DNA of 64,000 bases from Thermococcus sp. 21S9 (GTDB lineage Archaea > Methanobacteriota_B > Thermococci > Thermococcales > Thermococcaceae): NCBI RefSeq assembly GCF_012027635.1, contig NZ_SNUS01000001.1, positions 744,001-808,000 on the forward strand, in the 5' to 3' direction. The stretch's first letter is position 1, and each line of letters starts with the position of its first letter. Under the pieces are notes generated by a model. The model saw nothing but the letters and a program-made list of their open reading frames with translations. It made no database searches and was not told the origin of the DNA. Of the stretch, positions 17,063 to 25,511 are shown in pieces. A program made the position numbers and the translations under genes.

Positions 17063-18202
17063 TCATTCCACAAAGGGGTTCTCGAAGCTCCTGACGACCT
17101 CGTAAACTTCCGGGCGCATCATGTACTCCGGCGGTTGCTCGCCGGCCATTATCATCTTCCTGAGCTTGGTTCCGCTTATGTGGACGTGGAATTCCTCGCC
17201 GTGCGGGCATATCTTCGCGTTGACCATTCCGCCACACTTCCTGCAGTAGAAGGCCTCCCTGATGAACATCGGGGTTATTCCGAGGTCGGGGAACTCATCA
17301 AAGAGGTCCCAAGCCTCGTAGGGGCCGTAGTAGTCGCCAACGCCCGCGTGGTCGCGACCGACGATGAAGTGCGTAGCGCCCATGTTCTTCCTCATTATGG
17401 CGTGGTGTATGGCTTCCCTTGGGCCTGCATACCTCATCTCGTAGCGAACCGTCGCGAGGGTCGCGCTGTCCTTCGGGTAGTAGTGCTTGAACAGGGCCTC
17501 GTAGGCCTTTATTATGACCTCGTCCTTGTAATCACCTTTCTTCTTCCTCCCGAGGACGGGGTTGATGAACAGGCCGTCCACGAAGGTTAACGCCGCTTTC
17601 TGCACGTACTCGTGGCCGAGGTGCGGGACGTTCCTCGTCTGGAAGGCCACTATCGTTTTCCAGCCGAGCTCCTTGAAGAGAACCCTTGTTTCAACTGGCC
17701 TCAGGGTGTACTTCGCAAACGGATTTGGTAGCTCGTTGAGGAGCTCAATCTCACCGCCGACCAGGTAATCGCCCATGTTCATGACCCTTGCCACGCCGGG
17801 ATGAGCCGGGTCGTCGGTCTTGAAGACCTTCACGGAGAACTCCTTCTTGTCGTAGGTGTAGATTTCCTCGACGTGCATCCTCGCTACCGGGAGGTCCTCG
17901 TAGTAGAGAAGGATTGCATCCCCCTCGTCGAAGTTTGGCTTTTCAACGTCGAGGACAATCGGAATCGTCCAGGGCAAATCGTTGCTCAGGCGCATGTTGT
18001 CGAGGACGCTCCCGAAGTCGTCGCTCGTGAGGAAGCCTTTGAGCGGAGAGTAAACGCCGTGGGCGATGTTCTCGATGTCTATAGCGCGACCGTGTTCAAT
18101 CTGAACGCGGGGGTATTCACTCTGCTCGCTCAAAATCCTCTCGCGGGTTCTCTCGGCGACGATACGCCTGACGAGCTTTCCGCCGTGGGGCTTTGAAACC
18201 AT
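17063..18202 (-). CDS. sat: Sulfate adenylyltransferase (ATP sulfurylase)
   Basis: 379 residues, single-domain archaeal type. Catalytic signatures: FQTRNVPHLGHEYVQKAAL (QxRN...HxGH), VGRDHAGVGDYYGPY and a C-terminal zinc site CRKCGGMVNAKICPHGEE. It activates sulfate to APS. GAGGTGG precedes ATG. It is the first gene of the long minus-strand directon reaching rfbD at 6906. In organisms that do not respire sulfate this enzyme with CysC feeds PAPS-dependent sulfation or assimilation. Confidence 0.96.
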   Translation of the reverse strand: MVSKPHGGKLVRRIVAERTRERILSEQSEYPRVQIEHGRAIDIENIAHGVYSPLKGFLTSDDFGSVLDNMRLSNDLPWTIPIVLDVEKPNFDEGDAILLYYEDLPVARMHVEEIYTYDKKEFSVKVFKTDDPAHPGVARVMNMGDYLVGGEIELLNELPNPFAKYTLRPVETRVLFKELGWKTIVAFQTRNVPHLGHEYVQKAALTFVDGLFINPVLGRKKKGDYKDEVIIKAYEALFKHYYPKDSATLATVRYEMRYAGPREAIHHAIMRKNMGATHFIVGRDHAGVGDYYGPYEAWDLFDEFPDLGITPMFIREAFYCRKCGGMVNAKICPHGEEFHVHISGTKLRKMIMAGEQPPEYMMRPEVYEVVRSFENPFVE

Positions 18203-18239
18203 TCTACCACCTCATCTGCGGGTTGAAAAATGGTGAGAA

Positions 18240-18455
18240 TCAGTCAAGGTAGCCGAGGGCCCTAAGGCGCTCCTTGACCTTCTCTTCCTCCTCCTCGCTG
18301 AAGACTTCCTCCTCTTCCTCCTCGAGGCTTGCCAGGACCTCCCTGAGGACGTAGGTAACGTACTCGTCAACGCTGTCGAATCCAGCTTCCTCGACGCGCT
18401 CCTTTATCCTGTCGTAGAGGCTCTTCGGAATCTTGACCTCGACGAACTCCTCCAT
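18240..18455 (-). CDS. Small ribbon-helix-helix (CopG-like) protein
   Basis: 71 residues from ATG 18455, chosen because GGTGA lies exactly 5 nt upstream; longer frames to 18506 have no site. EFVEVKIPKSLYDRIKERV followed by DSVDEYVTYVLREVLASL is the beta-strand, helix, turn, helix pattern of RHH DNA-binding dimers. A run of Glu (EEEEEEVFSEEEEEK) and a short helix end the protein. A minus-strand TATA (TTTAAAA) lies near 18485-18494. Target unknown; candidates are the adjacent sat operon and the dac promoter 100 bp away. Confidence 0.75.
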   Translation of the reverse strand: MEEFVEVKIPKSLYDRIKERVEEAGFDSVDEYVTYVLREVLASLEEEEEEVFSEEEEEKVKERLRALGYLD

Positions 18456-18510
18456 TTCCATCACCGTTACCACTACGGGCGTTAATTTTAAAGGTTTGTC
18501 CCGCACACTG

Positions 18511-18575
18511 AAACCTTTTTATATTCCTGCTGTTGATTATAAATTCAGCTGTCTTTATAATTCGAGGTGAGTGGA
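18511..18575 (+). promoter_or_regulatory. dac promoter with palindromic operator
   Basis: TATA-like CTTTTTATATT at about 18514-18524. From 18536 to 18561 there is a perfect inverted repeat ATTATAAA-N10-TTTATAAT over the predicted transcription start. GGTGA at 18566-18570 precedes the dac ATG at 18576. The same element (7+7 bp arms, same N10) lies before the chitooligosaccharide importer at 21657-21682. Position over the start site suggests repression. Confidence 0.65.
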
Positions 18576-19379
18576 ATGTTCGAGGACGTTAACGACTTTG
18601 AGACGGCGTTCAAGAGGCTTCTCGACGAGGTCCTCGAGTTCGACCTGAGCAACCCCTTCGATGAGGTGGATAAAATCCTCTGCATTGAGCCTCATCCCGA
18701 CGACTGCGTAATCGGCCTGGGAGGAACGATAAGGAAGCTGACTGAGGCTGGTAAGGAAGTGGTCTACCTCTGCCTCACGGACGGCTCGATGGGAACGACC
18801 GACGAGAACGTCAGCGCCCACGAGCTGGCGTTAATCAGGAAGCGCGAGGAGGAAGAGAGCGCTAAGATGCTCGGCGTGAACAGGATAATCTGGCTTGACT
18901 ACAAGGACACGGAGCTCCCCTACACCGTCGAGGCGAGGAACCAGATAATCAAGGTTCTCAGGCGGGAGAAACCAGAGGCCGTTCTGGCTCCGGACCCCTG
19001 GTTGCCCTACGAGGCCCATCCGGACCACGTGGTCGCTGGAAGGCTCGCCCTCGAGGCTGTATCTTTCTCTCCGTTGCCCAACATAGTTCCGAGCGACGTC
19101 CAGCTCGGCATAAAACCACATCAGGTCGAGGTCTTCGGCTTCTACTACACCTCCAAGCCCAACTACTTCGTCGACATCACGGACGTCATGGAGTTGAAGC
19201 TGAAAGCAGTTAGGGCTCATAAGAGCCAGTTCACCGACGATGTGTGGGAGCAGTGGGAACCGTTTTTGAGAACGATAGCACTTTATTACGGGAAAAAAGC
19301 GGGAACGAAGTACGCGGAAGGTCTGCGCTTCATGCCCGGCCTGTTCCTGCACATAACTCCCTTCGCAGAGCTCATTTGA
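18576..19379 (+). CDS. dac: Diacetylchitobiose deacetylase (PIG-L/LmbE family)
   Basis: 267 residues from ATG 18576 (GGTGA 5 nt upstream). The zinc motif [13 protein letters not shown] gives H40 and D43, and [10 protein letters not shown] gives the third ligand, probably H151, matching the spacing known for archaeal Dac. The enzyme removes the acetyl group from the non-reducing GlcNAc of diacetylchitobiose, giving GlcN-GlcNAc for GlmA. It opens a chitin cluster with the importer, glmD and glmA downstream. Its 3' end overlaps the opposing PIN-domain gene by 8 bp. In Thermococcus kodakarensis dac neighbours chiA; here no chitinase is next to it. Confidence 0.93.
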   Translation: MFEDVNDFETAFKRLLDEVLEFDLSNPFDEVDKILCIEPHPDDCVIGLGGTIRKLTEAGKEVVYLCLTDGSMGTTDENVSAHELALIRKREEEESAKMLGVNRIIWLDYKDTELPYTVEARNQIIKVLRREKPEAVLAPDPWLPYEAHPDHVVAGRLALEAVSFSPLPNIVPSDVQLGIKPHQVEVFGFYYTSKPNYFVDITDVMELKLKAVRAHKSQFTDDVWEQWEPFLRTIALYYGKKAGTKYAEGLRFMPGLFLHITPFAELI

Positions 19380-19821
19380 GCTCCTTCTTCACTATCCTTT
19401 CGAGCTCGCCGAGGAACTTCTCAAGGGGCATCGTGTCGAGGCCGAACTGCCTCATCGGCTCGTAGCGCTTCGGGTTGTCCGTTACGAGGAGGCTGTTCGT
19501 CACTATCGCCGTCGAGGCCGTCAGCACGTCCTCAAGGTCGAGCATGACGCCCCTCTGGAGGAGCTGGCCCTCAATCTGGGCCCCCTTTGCTATTATCCTG
19601 TCGTCGAGGGGGACTATGTTGTAGATATCCTTGAGGATTTCGAGTTCCCTCTCGACGTTCCTCTTGAGGTAGGCCTTGGCCGAGAGGTAGCGGTAGACGG
19701 TGATGATTGACAGGGAGACGTTGAACTTGGCGAGGGTTATCTCAAGCTGTCTCTTCCTCCTGGCGGTATGCATCTTGAGGAGCGTTATGCTGTCGAAGGT
19801 TATGTCCGGTGGCAGTGGCAT
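19372..19821 (-). CDS. PIN-domain (VapC-like) protein
   Basis: 149 residues. FDSITLLKM near the N-terminus, [16 protein letters not shown], then [28 protein letters not shown] follow the PIN nuclease order. The usual acidic residue in the TVYE-like segment is Arg here, so one metal ligand may be missing and nuclease activity is uncertain. It directly follows the small VapB-like gene, 2 nt apart, in one operon with the GH1 glycosidase. T. kodakarensis has two uncharacterised genes in the same place between its GH1 gene and dac (from memory), so this pair may be a resident part of the chitin cluster. Confidence 0.75.
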   Translation of the reverse strand: MPLPPDITFDSITLLKMHTARRKRQLEITLAKFNVSLSIITVYRYLSAKAYLKRNVERELEILKDIYNIVPLDDRIIAKGAQIEGQLLQRGVMLDLEDVLTASTAIVTNSLLVTDNPKRYEPMRQFGLDTMPLEKFLGELERIVKKELK

Positions 19822-19823
19822 GG

Positions 19824-20033
19824 CTAACTCCCCTTCTTCTTTTCGAGTATGCTAATCAGAGTCTCGGCCTCTTCCTCGTCAACGACAACGTTGTCGACCT
19901 TCTTGTCGAGCTCGACCAGGTGCCAGGTTTCTATGAGCTTCTGGAGGACTTCGTCGTAGGACCTCGCTTCCAGCTTGTCCTTGAGCATCTTAATCTTCTT
20001 CCAGGTGGTCTCGTCAACGGCTATCGTCTTCAT
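19824..20033 (-). CDS. VapB-like antitoxin (DUF217-type)
   Basis: 69 residues: [20 protein letters not shown] then [14 protein letters not shown], the short archaeal antitoxin N-terminus with a predicted strand-helix-helix DNA-binding fold, followed by an acidic tail [16 protein letters not shown]. The start overlaps the GH1 stop codon by 4 nt and the PIN gene follows after 2 nt. Partner function is inferred from the pairing. Confidence 0.78.
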   Translation of the reverse strand: MKTIAVDETTWKKIKMLKDKLEARSYDEVLQKLIETWHLVELDKKVDNVVVDEEEAETLISILEKKKGS

Positions 20034-21484
20034 TCCACTCCCTCCCTCACGACCTTACGGTAGGTTTCAACGCTGTTCCTCCTCGGTATGCGCTCCTTGG
20101 TTATCATATCGACCTCGTAAAGGCCGAAGCGAATCTTGAAGCCCATCGCCCACTCGTAGTTGTCCGTTAGAGCCCAGTGGAAGTAGCCCCTGACGTCTAT
20201 ACCGTTTTCAAGCAGTCTCTTCACTTCCTCAACGTGCTCGATTATGTACCTCGGGCGGAGTACGTCCTTGGAATCGGCCACGCCGTTCTCGGTTATGTAA
20301 ACCGGCCTTCCGTATTCCGCCCCCTCGGCGGTGGAGTCGTATAAACCTTTCGGATAGACCTCCCAGCCGAAGTCGCTCGTCGGGTTGTTGTCAGGGGAAA
20401 CGCTGTTCGGGTTCCCGGAGTAGCCGTAGCCCTCGACGCCGATGAAGGTAACCATCGGAAGCTCCTCGAAGCGTGGCTCGGTCCACTTCACAACTTCCCT
20501 CGTGTAGTAGTTGTTGCCGACCCAGTCGTTCCTCTCGAGGTGGGGAATCTTCACAGGATTCCAGTCGAGCTCCAAATCGACCCTTCCCCTGTTGAGGGCC
20601 TCTAAGAAGAGCCTGTTGTGGAAGTAGTCGTAGTTCTCGGCAGCTTTAACGTCCCTCGCGTCGTGGGGGTTGAGCGGATAGGCGGGGATTATGTTGAGGA
20701 TTATTCCCACCGGGGCCTTTGTGTGCTCCTTTATGGCGTCGTAGGCCCTCGCGTGGGCCACCATCTGGTTGATGATAACTTTTTTGGCCGCCTTCGGGTT
20801 AAGGATTCCCGGGGGCCAGCCGACGTAGGGAGCCAGATAACCGAGCTCGACCGTAACCATCGGCTCGTCGAAGGTGGCCCAGAAATCAACCAGCTCGCCG
20901 AACTTCCAGGCGGAGTAGGCTGAAAACTTGACGAACTCGATTATGTTCCCCTCGTCAACCCAGCCCCTCGCCCTGCTCCCCTCGAAGTCGCTTCTCGTCC
21001 AGAGCGGGTCGTGGACCCATACCGGCAACGTCTGATGGTTCAGCGTGACGAAGGTCGTGAAGCCGAGCTTCTTCAGGTTTTTAAGGACGGCCAGGTAGTG
21101 GAAAACCTCCCTCCTGTTCGCCAGGCCATCGAGTTCCTCAAGCGCCTCCTTCGGAACCTTCACGCGCTTTATCAGTCCGTAGGAGTCCCTCTCAACCTTC
21201 ACCTCGACGCCCCAGGTCGGGCAGGGAAAGATTCTGCTCCACTCGATGGTGAGCTGGTAGGCGTTCAGCCCGAGGTCTTTCGCAAGGCGGTGGTCTATCT
21301 CGTAGAGCTCGTAGTTGTTTATGCCCTCCTCGGGCAAATCCCCGCTCACGAGGTCGTTCTTGATGTTGAAGGGGTCGCGAACCCAGTGCCACCAGTCGCT
21401 CCTCGAGTCAATGTTTCGCCTGAGAGAGTCCCCCATCTCGAACTGAAAGGCGGACTGCACAACTCCCCAGATGAAATTGGACAT
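20030..21484 (-). CDS. GH1 beta-glycosidase
   Basis: 484 residues, cytoplasmic (no signal). Acid/base Glu in WATFDEPMV (E207) and nucleophile in YITENGVAD (E399); both in the positions known for archaeal GH1 enzymes. FIWGVVQSAFQFE opens the barrel. Its location between dac and the chitooligosaccharide importer suggests a role on GlcN/GlcNAc- or other beta-linked oligosaccharides; the substrate cannot be read from sequence. It heads a minus-strand operon with the VapBC-like pair and is divergent from the importer genes across a 211-bp spacer. Confidence 0.92.
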   Translation of the reverse strand: MSNFIWGVVQSAFQFEMGDSLRRNIDSRSDWWHWVRDPFNIKNDLVSGDLPEEGINNYELYEIDHRLAKDLGLNAYQLTIEWSRIFPCPTWGVEVKVERDSYGLIKRVKVPKEALEELDGLANRREVFHYLAVLKNLKKLGFTTFVTLNHQTLPVWVHDPLWTRSDFEGSRARGWVDEGNIIEFVKFSAYSAWKFGELVDFWATFDEPMVTVELGYLAPYVGWPPGILNPKAAKKVIINQMVAHARAYDAIKEHTKAPVGIILNIIPAYPLNPHDARDVKAAENYDYFHNRLFLEALNRGRVDLELDWNPVKIPHLERNDWVGNNYYTREVVKWTEPRFEELPMVTFIGVEGYGYSGNPNSVSPDNNPTSDFGWEVYPKGLYDSTAEGAEYGRPVYITENGVADSKDVLRPRYIIEHVEEVKRLLENGIDVRGYFHWALTDNYEWAMGFKIRFGLYEVDMITKERIPRRNSVETYRKVVREGVE

Positions 21485-21695
21485 GCCTGTTCACCGCTCC
21501 CCTGCTTTATAACTTTGTATTAATTTGTGGTTTTCATGGTTTTTATAGTTTTTGAGTGGCCCTTGGCGACCATCGGCCCGTTCTTGTAATTTGAGCACAA
21601 TTTATACATCCGGGAACAACTACGTCCACCAAAAAGCTTATATAGAATCCTCGAATGTTATAAAATTGACATCCTTTATAATGAGGTGACGAAAT
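21485..21695. promoter_or_regulatory. Divergent promoter region of GH1 and importer operons, with palindromic operator
   Basis: On the plus strand GCTTATATAG at about 21636-21645 is a TATA box for the importer operon. Downstream at 21657-21682, TTATAAA-N10-TTTATAA (arms 7+7 bp) covers the expected start site, in the same position relative to the ATG as before dac. GAGGTGAC follows at 21683-21690. On the minus strand TTATAAAG lies close to the GH1 start, a possible half-site, but no full palindrome was found there. Confidence 0.65.
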
Positions 21696-23543
21696 ATGAA
21701 ACGGTACTTGGCCTTGGCCGTTATGGCCCTGATGCTCGGAAGCGTTTTTGGTTTTGCTTCCGTTAGCGCCACTTCGGAGTACCCGAGGAACGAGACGCTT
21801 TACACCGCTAACAGCGCCCCTCCAACCAACGCGAATCCCTTCCAGGGCGGTAACATCATCGGTCTCGACGGTCTTATCTTTGAGCCCCTTGCAATGCTGA
21901 ACTTCATGACCGGTGAGCTTAAGCCCTGGCTCGCCGAGAGCTGGAAGTGGGTCAAACCAAACGTTTTCGAGGTTAAACTCAGGCCCGGGCTCAAGTGGCA
22001 GGACGGCCAGCCCCTCACGGCCGAAGACGTTAAGTTCTCCTACGAGTACTACCAGGAGATTGGTTTGAGAAACTGGACCAAGCTTGGCCTCAAGGAGATA
22101 AAGGTCGTTGACGACAGAACCGTTGACTTCATCTTCAACGGCACCCCCAACTACCAGCTCTGGCAACTCCAGCTCTTCTATGGATGGGGACAGGGGGCCT
22201 TAATAATCCCGGAGCACATATTCAAAAACATCGACCCCAAGCAGATACCGAAAATGACCTTCCTCGGTGACGAGCAGAAGTACCTCGTTGGTTCTGGCCC
22301 CTACAAGCTCAAGGAGGTCGTTCAGCAACAGAAGGCAATCCTTGTCAGAAACGACAACTGGTGGGGCAACAAGGTCTTTGGCGAGCCCGCCCCGAAGTAC
22401 ATAATCCAGCTCTACGTTAAGGACAACTCCCAGGCCGCGAACATGTTCATCAAGGGCGACCTTGACGTCGGAACCTACTACATAGACATCGTCCAGGCCA
22501 AGAAGCAGAACCCGAACCTCGTCAGCTGGCTTGAGGAGCCACCCTACTTCCCGCCGGTGGCCCCTGTTCTGCTCTACTTCAACACCAAGAAGCCCCCGAT
22601 GGACAACCCGCAGTTCAGGCGCGCCATAGCGATGGCAATAAACCCCGAGCAGATAACCAAGAACGGTCCGATAAGCGGAAAGCCTGCCGAGATTCCCTTT
22701 GGAACCGGTCTCCTCCAGAAGTGGGCCGGTAAGATAGGACTTGACGACCTCGTCAAGGAGTACGGCTGGCAGTACGGCAACATTGCAGAGGCCAACAAGA
22801 TACTCGACGAGCTCGGCATGAAGAAGAACGCCGACGGCTGGAGAACCTACAATGGCAAGGTCATAGAGCTCCACCTCGTCACCTGTGCCGGCTGTTCTGA
22901 CTGGATTTCAACCGCCGAGATAATCCAGAACCAGCTTAGAGCGCTTGGAATCAAGGTCGTCATAGACAAGTACGACTGGGGAGCGATGATGGAGAAGTAC
23001 AAGAAGGGTGACTTCGACCTTGGCCTCCACTGGGCCGGAACCTTCCAGCCAACGGCCTACGCGGTCTACAACGCCCTCATGAGCAAGGACGGTAGCGCGA
23101 ACTTCGGTGGCTACTACAACCCGCAGGCCCAGCAGATTCTCGACGAGTTCGCCAAGACCACCGACCCGAACAAGGAAGCCCAGTACATAAAACAGCTCAG
23201 TGAGATATGGCTCAAGGACGTCCCGGCAGTTCCGGTTTACATGGCAACGCTCTTCTACGAGGCCAACACCAAGTACTGGACCAACTGGCCCAACGAGAAG
23301 AACCCCTACGGCGTGCCGATTTTCTGGGCCAAGTACGGAACCTGGGGAACGGCCTTAGCGTTGCTTGGGGTTAAGCCGGCCAGTGCTACCCAGACGACAT
23401 CAAGCCAGCCCTCCACCAGCACCAGCCAGCCAACCACGAACACTCCATCGACTTCGAGCACTTCAAGCGGTGGCGGAATCTGCGGTCCGGCCTTCATAGT
23501 CGGACTCGCCGTTTTGCCGTTGCTGTTGAGGCGCAGAAGGTGA
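21696..23543 (+). CDS. ABC transporter substrate-binding protein (oligopeptide/chitooligosaccharide type) with CGP-CTERM tail
   Basis: 615 residues, SBP_bac_5 family. A signal peptide (MKRYLALAVMALMLGSVFGF, about 26 residues) leads to the binding domain, with FEPLAMLNF, GLKWQDGQPLTAEDVKFSYE and FNTKKPPMDNPQFRRAIAMA typical of the family. A Ser/Thr/Pro/Gln linker (TQTTSSQPSTSTSQPTTNT) separates it from GGGICGPAFIVGLAVLPLL and RRRR: the Thermococcales CGP-CTERM signal, in which the Cys is thought to be lipid-modified and the helix anchors the protein. It would capture chitooligosaccharides outside the membrane and hand them to the two permeases encoded next. Confidence 0.93.
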   Translation: MKRYLALAVMALMLGSVFGFASVSATSEYPRNETLYTANSAPPTNANPFQGGNIIGLDGLIFEPLAMLNFMTGELKPWLAESWKWVKPNVFEVKLRPGLKWQDGQPLTAEDVKFSYEYYQEIGLRNWTKLGLKEIKVVDDRTVDFIFNGTPNYQLWQLQLFYGWGQGALIIPEHIFKNIDPKQIPKMTFLGDEQKYLVGSGPYKLKEVVQQQKAILVRNDNWWGNKVFGEPAPKYIIQLYVKDNSQAANMFIKGDLDVGTYYIDIVQAKKQNPNLVSWLEEPPYFPPVAPVLLYFNTKKPPMDNPQFRRAIAMAINPEQITKNGPISGKPAEIPFGTGLLQKWAGKIGLDDLVKEYGWQYGNIAEANKILDELGMKKNADGWRTYNGKVIELHLVTCAGCSDWISTAEIIQNQLRALGIKVVIDKYDWGAMMEKYKKGDFDLGLHWAGTFQPTAYAVYNALMSKDGSANFGGYYNPQAQQILDEFAKTTDPNKEAQYIKQLSEIWLKDVPAVPVYMATLFYEANTKYWTNWPNEKNPYGVPIFWAKYGTWGTALALLGVKPASATQTTSSQPSTSTSQPTTNTPSTSSTSSGGGICGPAFIVGLAVLPLLLRRRR

Positions 23544-23594
23544 TACCTTTTTCCTTTCCCTTTCAATCCCAATTGAACGCTTGGAGGGTAGGCA

Positions 23595-24575
23595 ATGGGG
23601 TTCAAGAAGTACCTCGCGCGCAAGACCTTCGTGTATGGAATTACTTTCATATTTGCCGTGACCCTCAACTGGTTGCTCCCGAGGCTTATGCCCGGGAACC
23701 CGATTGAGGCCATGATGTCCAAGAGCGGGGCCGTCAACGACGCCCTTGTTAAGTTCTACGAGGAGCTCTACGGCTTAAACCAGCCCCTCTGGAAGCAGTT
23801 CGTCAACTTCTGGGTCAGCCTCTTCCACGGAGATTTGGGCTACAGCATACTCTACAACGCCCCCGTTTCGAGTATAATCAAACACGCCCTGCCCTACGAC
23901 ATAGCGATTCTCCTTCCCGCGATAGTCCTCAGCTGGCTCGTTGGCAACTGGCTCGGTGCACTCGCGGGTAAGAACAAGAAGTATGATAAGTACACGATGC
24001 CCCTCTTCTACTTCCTCGCGAGCATGCCCTACTTCTGGTTCGCGATGATTCTCGTCTACGTTGTCGGCGTTAAGCTCGGCTGGCTCCCCTATTCTGGTGC
24101 CTACGCCCCGGATTTGGTGCCGAGCCTCTCCTGGACGTTCATCAAGAGCTTCCTCTCCCACTGGATTCTTCCCTTCCTGAGCCTGTTCATCGTTATGATT
24201 GGTAGCTGGGCAATTGGAATGCGCAACATGATAATCTACGAGCTTGAGGCAGATTACGTCCGCTACCTTGAGGCCCTCGGCGCGAGCGAGAAGCTCATGA
24301 CAAAGCACGCCTACAGGAACGCCATACTGCCCCAGGTGACCGGTCTGGCCCTTCAGCTCGGAATGATGGTGGCTGGAGCGATTGCGACGGAGATAGTCTT
24401 CAACTACCCTGGAATCGGCGTGCTCATAATGAACGCGGCACTCAACCAGGACTACTTCCTCCTCCAGGGGGCGTTTCTCATCGTCGTAATCTCGGTTCTC
24501 GCGGCAAACTTCCTGATTGACATAGTCTACGCATTCATAGACCCGCGCGTCAGGGCGAGCTACACGGAGGGTTGA
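23595..24575 (+). CDS. ABC transporter permease (DppB-like)
   Basis: 326 residues with six predicted helices. FVYGITFIFAVTLNWLLPRL and GNPIEAMMSK are the DppB/OppB start; the coupling segment EADYVRYLEALGASEKLMTKH (EAA-like loop) contacts the ATPases; NYPGIGVLIMNA and FIDPRVR near the end are standard. First permease of the importer operon, 51 nt after the binding protein gene. Confidence 0.94.
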   Translation: MGFKKYLARKTFVYGITFIFAVTLNWLLPRLMPGNPIEAMMSKSGAVNDALVKFYEELYGLNQPLWKQFVNFWVSLFHGDLGYSILYNAPVSSIIKHALPYDIAILLPAIVLSWLVGNWLGALAGKNKKYDKYTMPLFYFLASMPYFWFAMILVYVVGVKLGWLPYSGAYAPDLVPSLSWTFIKSFLSHWILPFLSLFIVMIGSWAIGMRNMIIYELEADYVRYLEALGASEKLMTKHAYRNAILPQVTGLALQLGMMVAGAIATEIVFNYPGIGVLIMNAALNQDYFLLQGAFLIVVISVLAANFLIDIVYAFIDPRVRASYTEG

Positions 24576-24577
24576 AG

Positions 24578-25510
24578 ATGGCGAGACGTGGCAGGCTTGA
24601 GATGGTTAGAATCGCCTTTAAAAACAGGAAGTTCCAGTTTGGCTTTGGCCTTCTGACATTTTTCGTGATATTCGCCCTAATCGGCCCGCTCTTCACACCC
24701 TTCGCGTGGGACGGCCTCTACTACGAGAACGTCGGTGGAATCAAGATAGCCTCCTACGGCGAGAAAAACCTGCCTCCAATGAGCCACGAGGTCATAACCA
24801 CGTACTCCGGTAAGCAGGTTGAAGTCCTCCACATCCTTGGAACGAACATAAACGGTCAGGACCTCTACGCGAGGCTCGTCTACGGTCTGAGAACGAGCCT
24901 TTGGATAGCTTTCCTCGCGGCGCTCATCGGAACTACGCTGGGAATAACGATAGGCCTCGTAGCCGGCTACAAGGGAGGCTGGGTCGACGAGCTTCTCATG
25001 ATGTTCACCAACATAATGCTCGTCATCCCCTCGATAGTGCTCCTCATCCTGGTCGCCGCTTACCTCTCGGCGAGAACCCCTGGCATTCAGGCGGTCATCA
25101 TAGGACTCACCGGCTGGCCCTGGGTCGCGAGGGCCGTGAGGAGCCAGACTTTATCGCTCAAGAACAGGGAGTTTGTGCACTTGGCCAAGCTCGCGGGGCT
25201 GAGCGACTTCAGGATTATCTTCACCGAGGTAATGCCCAACATGATTTCCTACATCTTCATGGCCGGAATCCTGCAGTTCAGCGGTGCAATCCTCGCGAGC
25301 GCGACCCTCGACTTCATCGGCCTTGGACCAACCACAATGGTTTCGCTCGGAAACATCCTCCAGAGGGCCATAGCCTACAACGCCCTCCAGTTCGGTTACT
25401 GGTGGTGGTTCATTCCGCCGGGACTCATCATAACCCTCATCATCACGGCGTTGTTCTTCGTGAACATCGGCCTTGAGGAAGTGTTCAACCCGCGCCTCAG
25501 GAGGGAGTGA
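24578..25510 (+). CDS. ABC transporter permease (DppC-like)
   Basis: 310 residues from ATG 24578, 2 nt after the preceding stop and 7 nt after GGAGG; a TTG at 24572 is less likely. LTFFVIFALIGPLFTPFAWD is the N-terminal helix, followed by GTNINGQDLYARLVYGLRTS, the DppC signature, and the EAA loop REFVHLAKLAGLSDFRIIF. Ends FVNIGLEEVFNPRLR. An external segment of about 70 residues between helices 1 and 2 is usual for this family. Confidence 0.94.
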   Translation: MARRGRLEMVRIAFKNRKFQFGFGLLTFFVIFALIGPLFTPFAWDGLYYENVGGIKIASYGEKNLPPMSHEVITTYSGKQVEVLHILGTNINGQDLYARLVYGLRTSLWIAFLAALIGTTLGITIGLVAGYKGGWVDELLMMFTNIMLVIPSIVLLILVAAYLSARTPGIQAVIIGLTGWPWVARAVRSQTLSLKNREFVHLAKLAGLSDFRIIFTEVMPNMISYIFMAGILQFSGAILASATLDFIGLGPTTMVSLGNILQRAIAYNALQFGYWWWFIPPGLIITLIITALFFVNIGLEEVFNPRLRRE

Positions 25511-25511
25511 A

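Noticed and set aside
21543-22166. Long minus-strand frame over the importer binding-protein gene
   Set aside because: It is antisense to the signal peptide and binding domain and has no motif; the plus-strand gene is certain.
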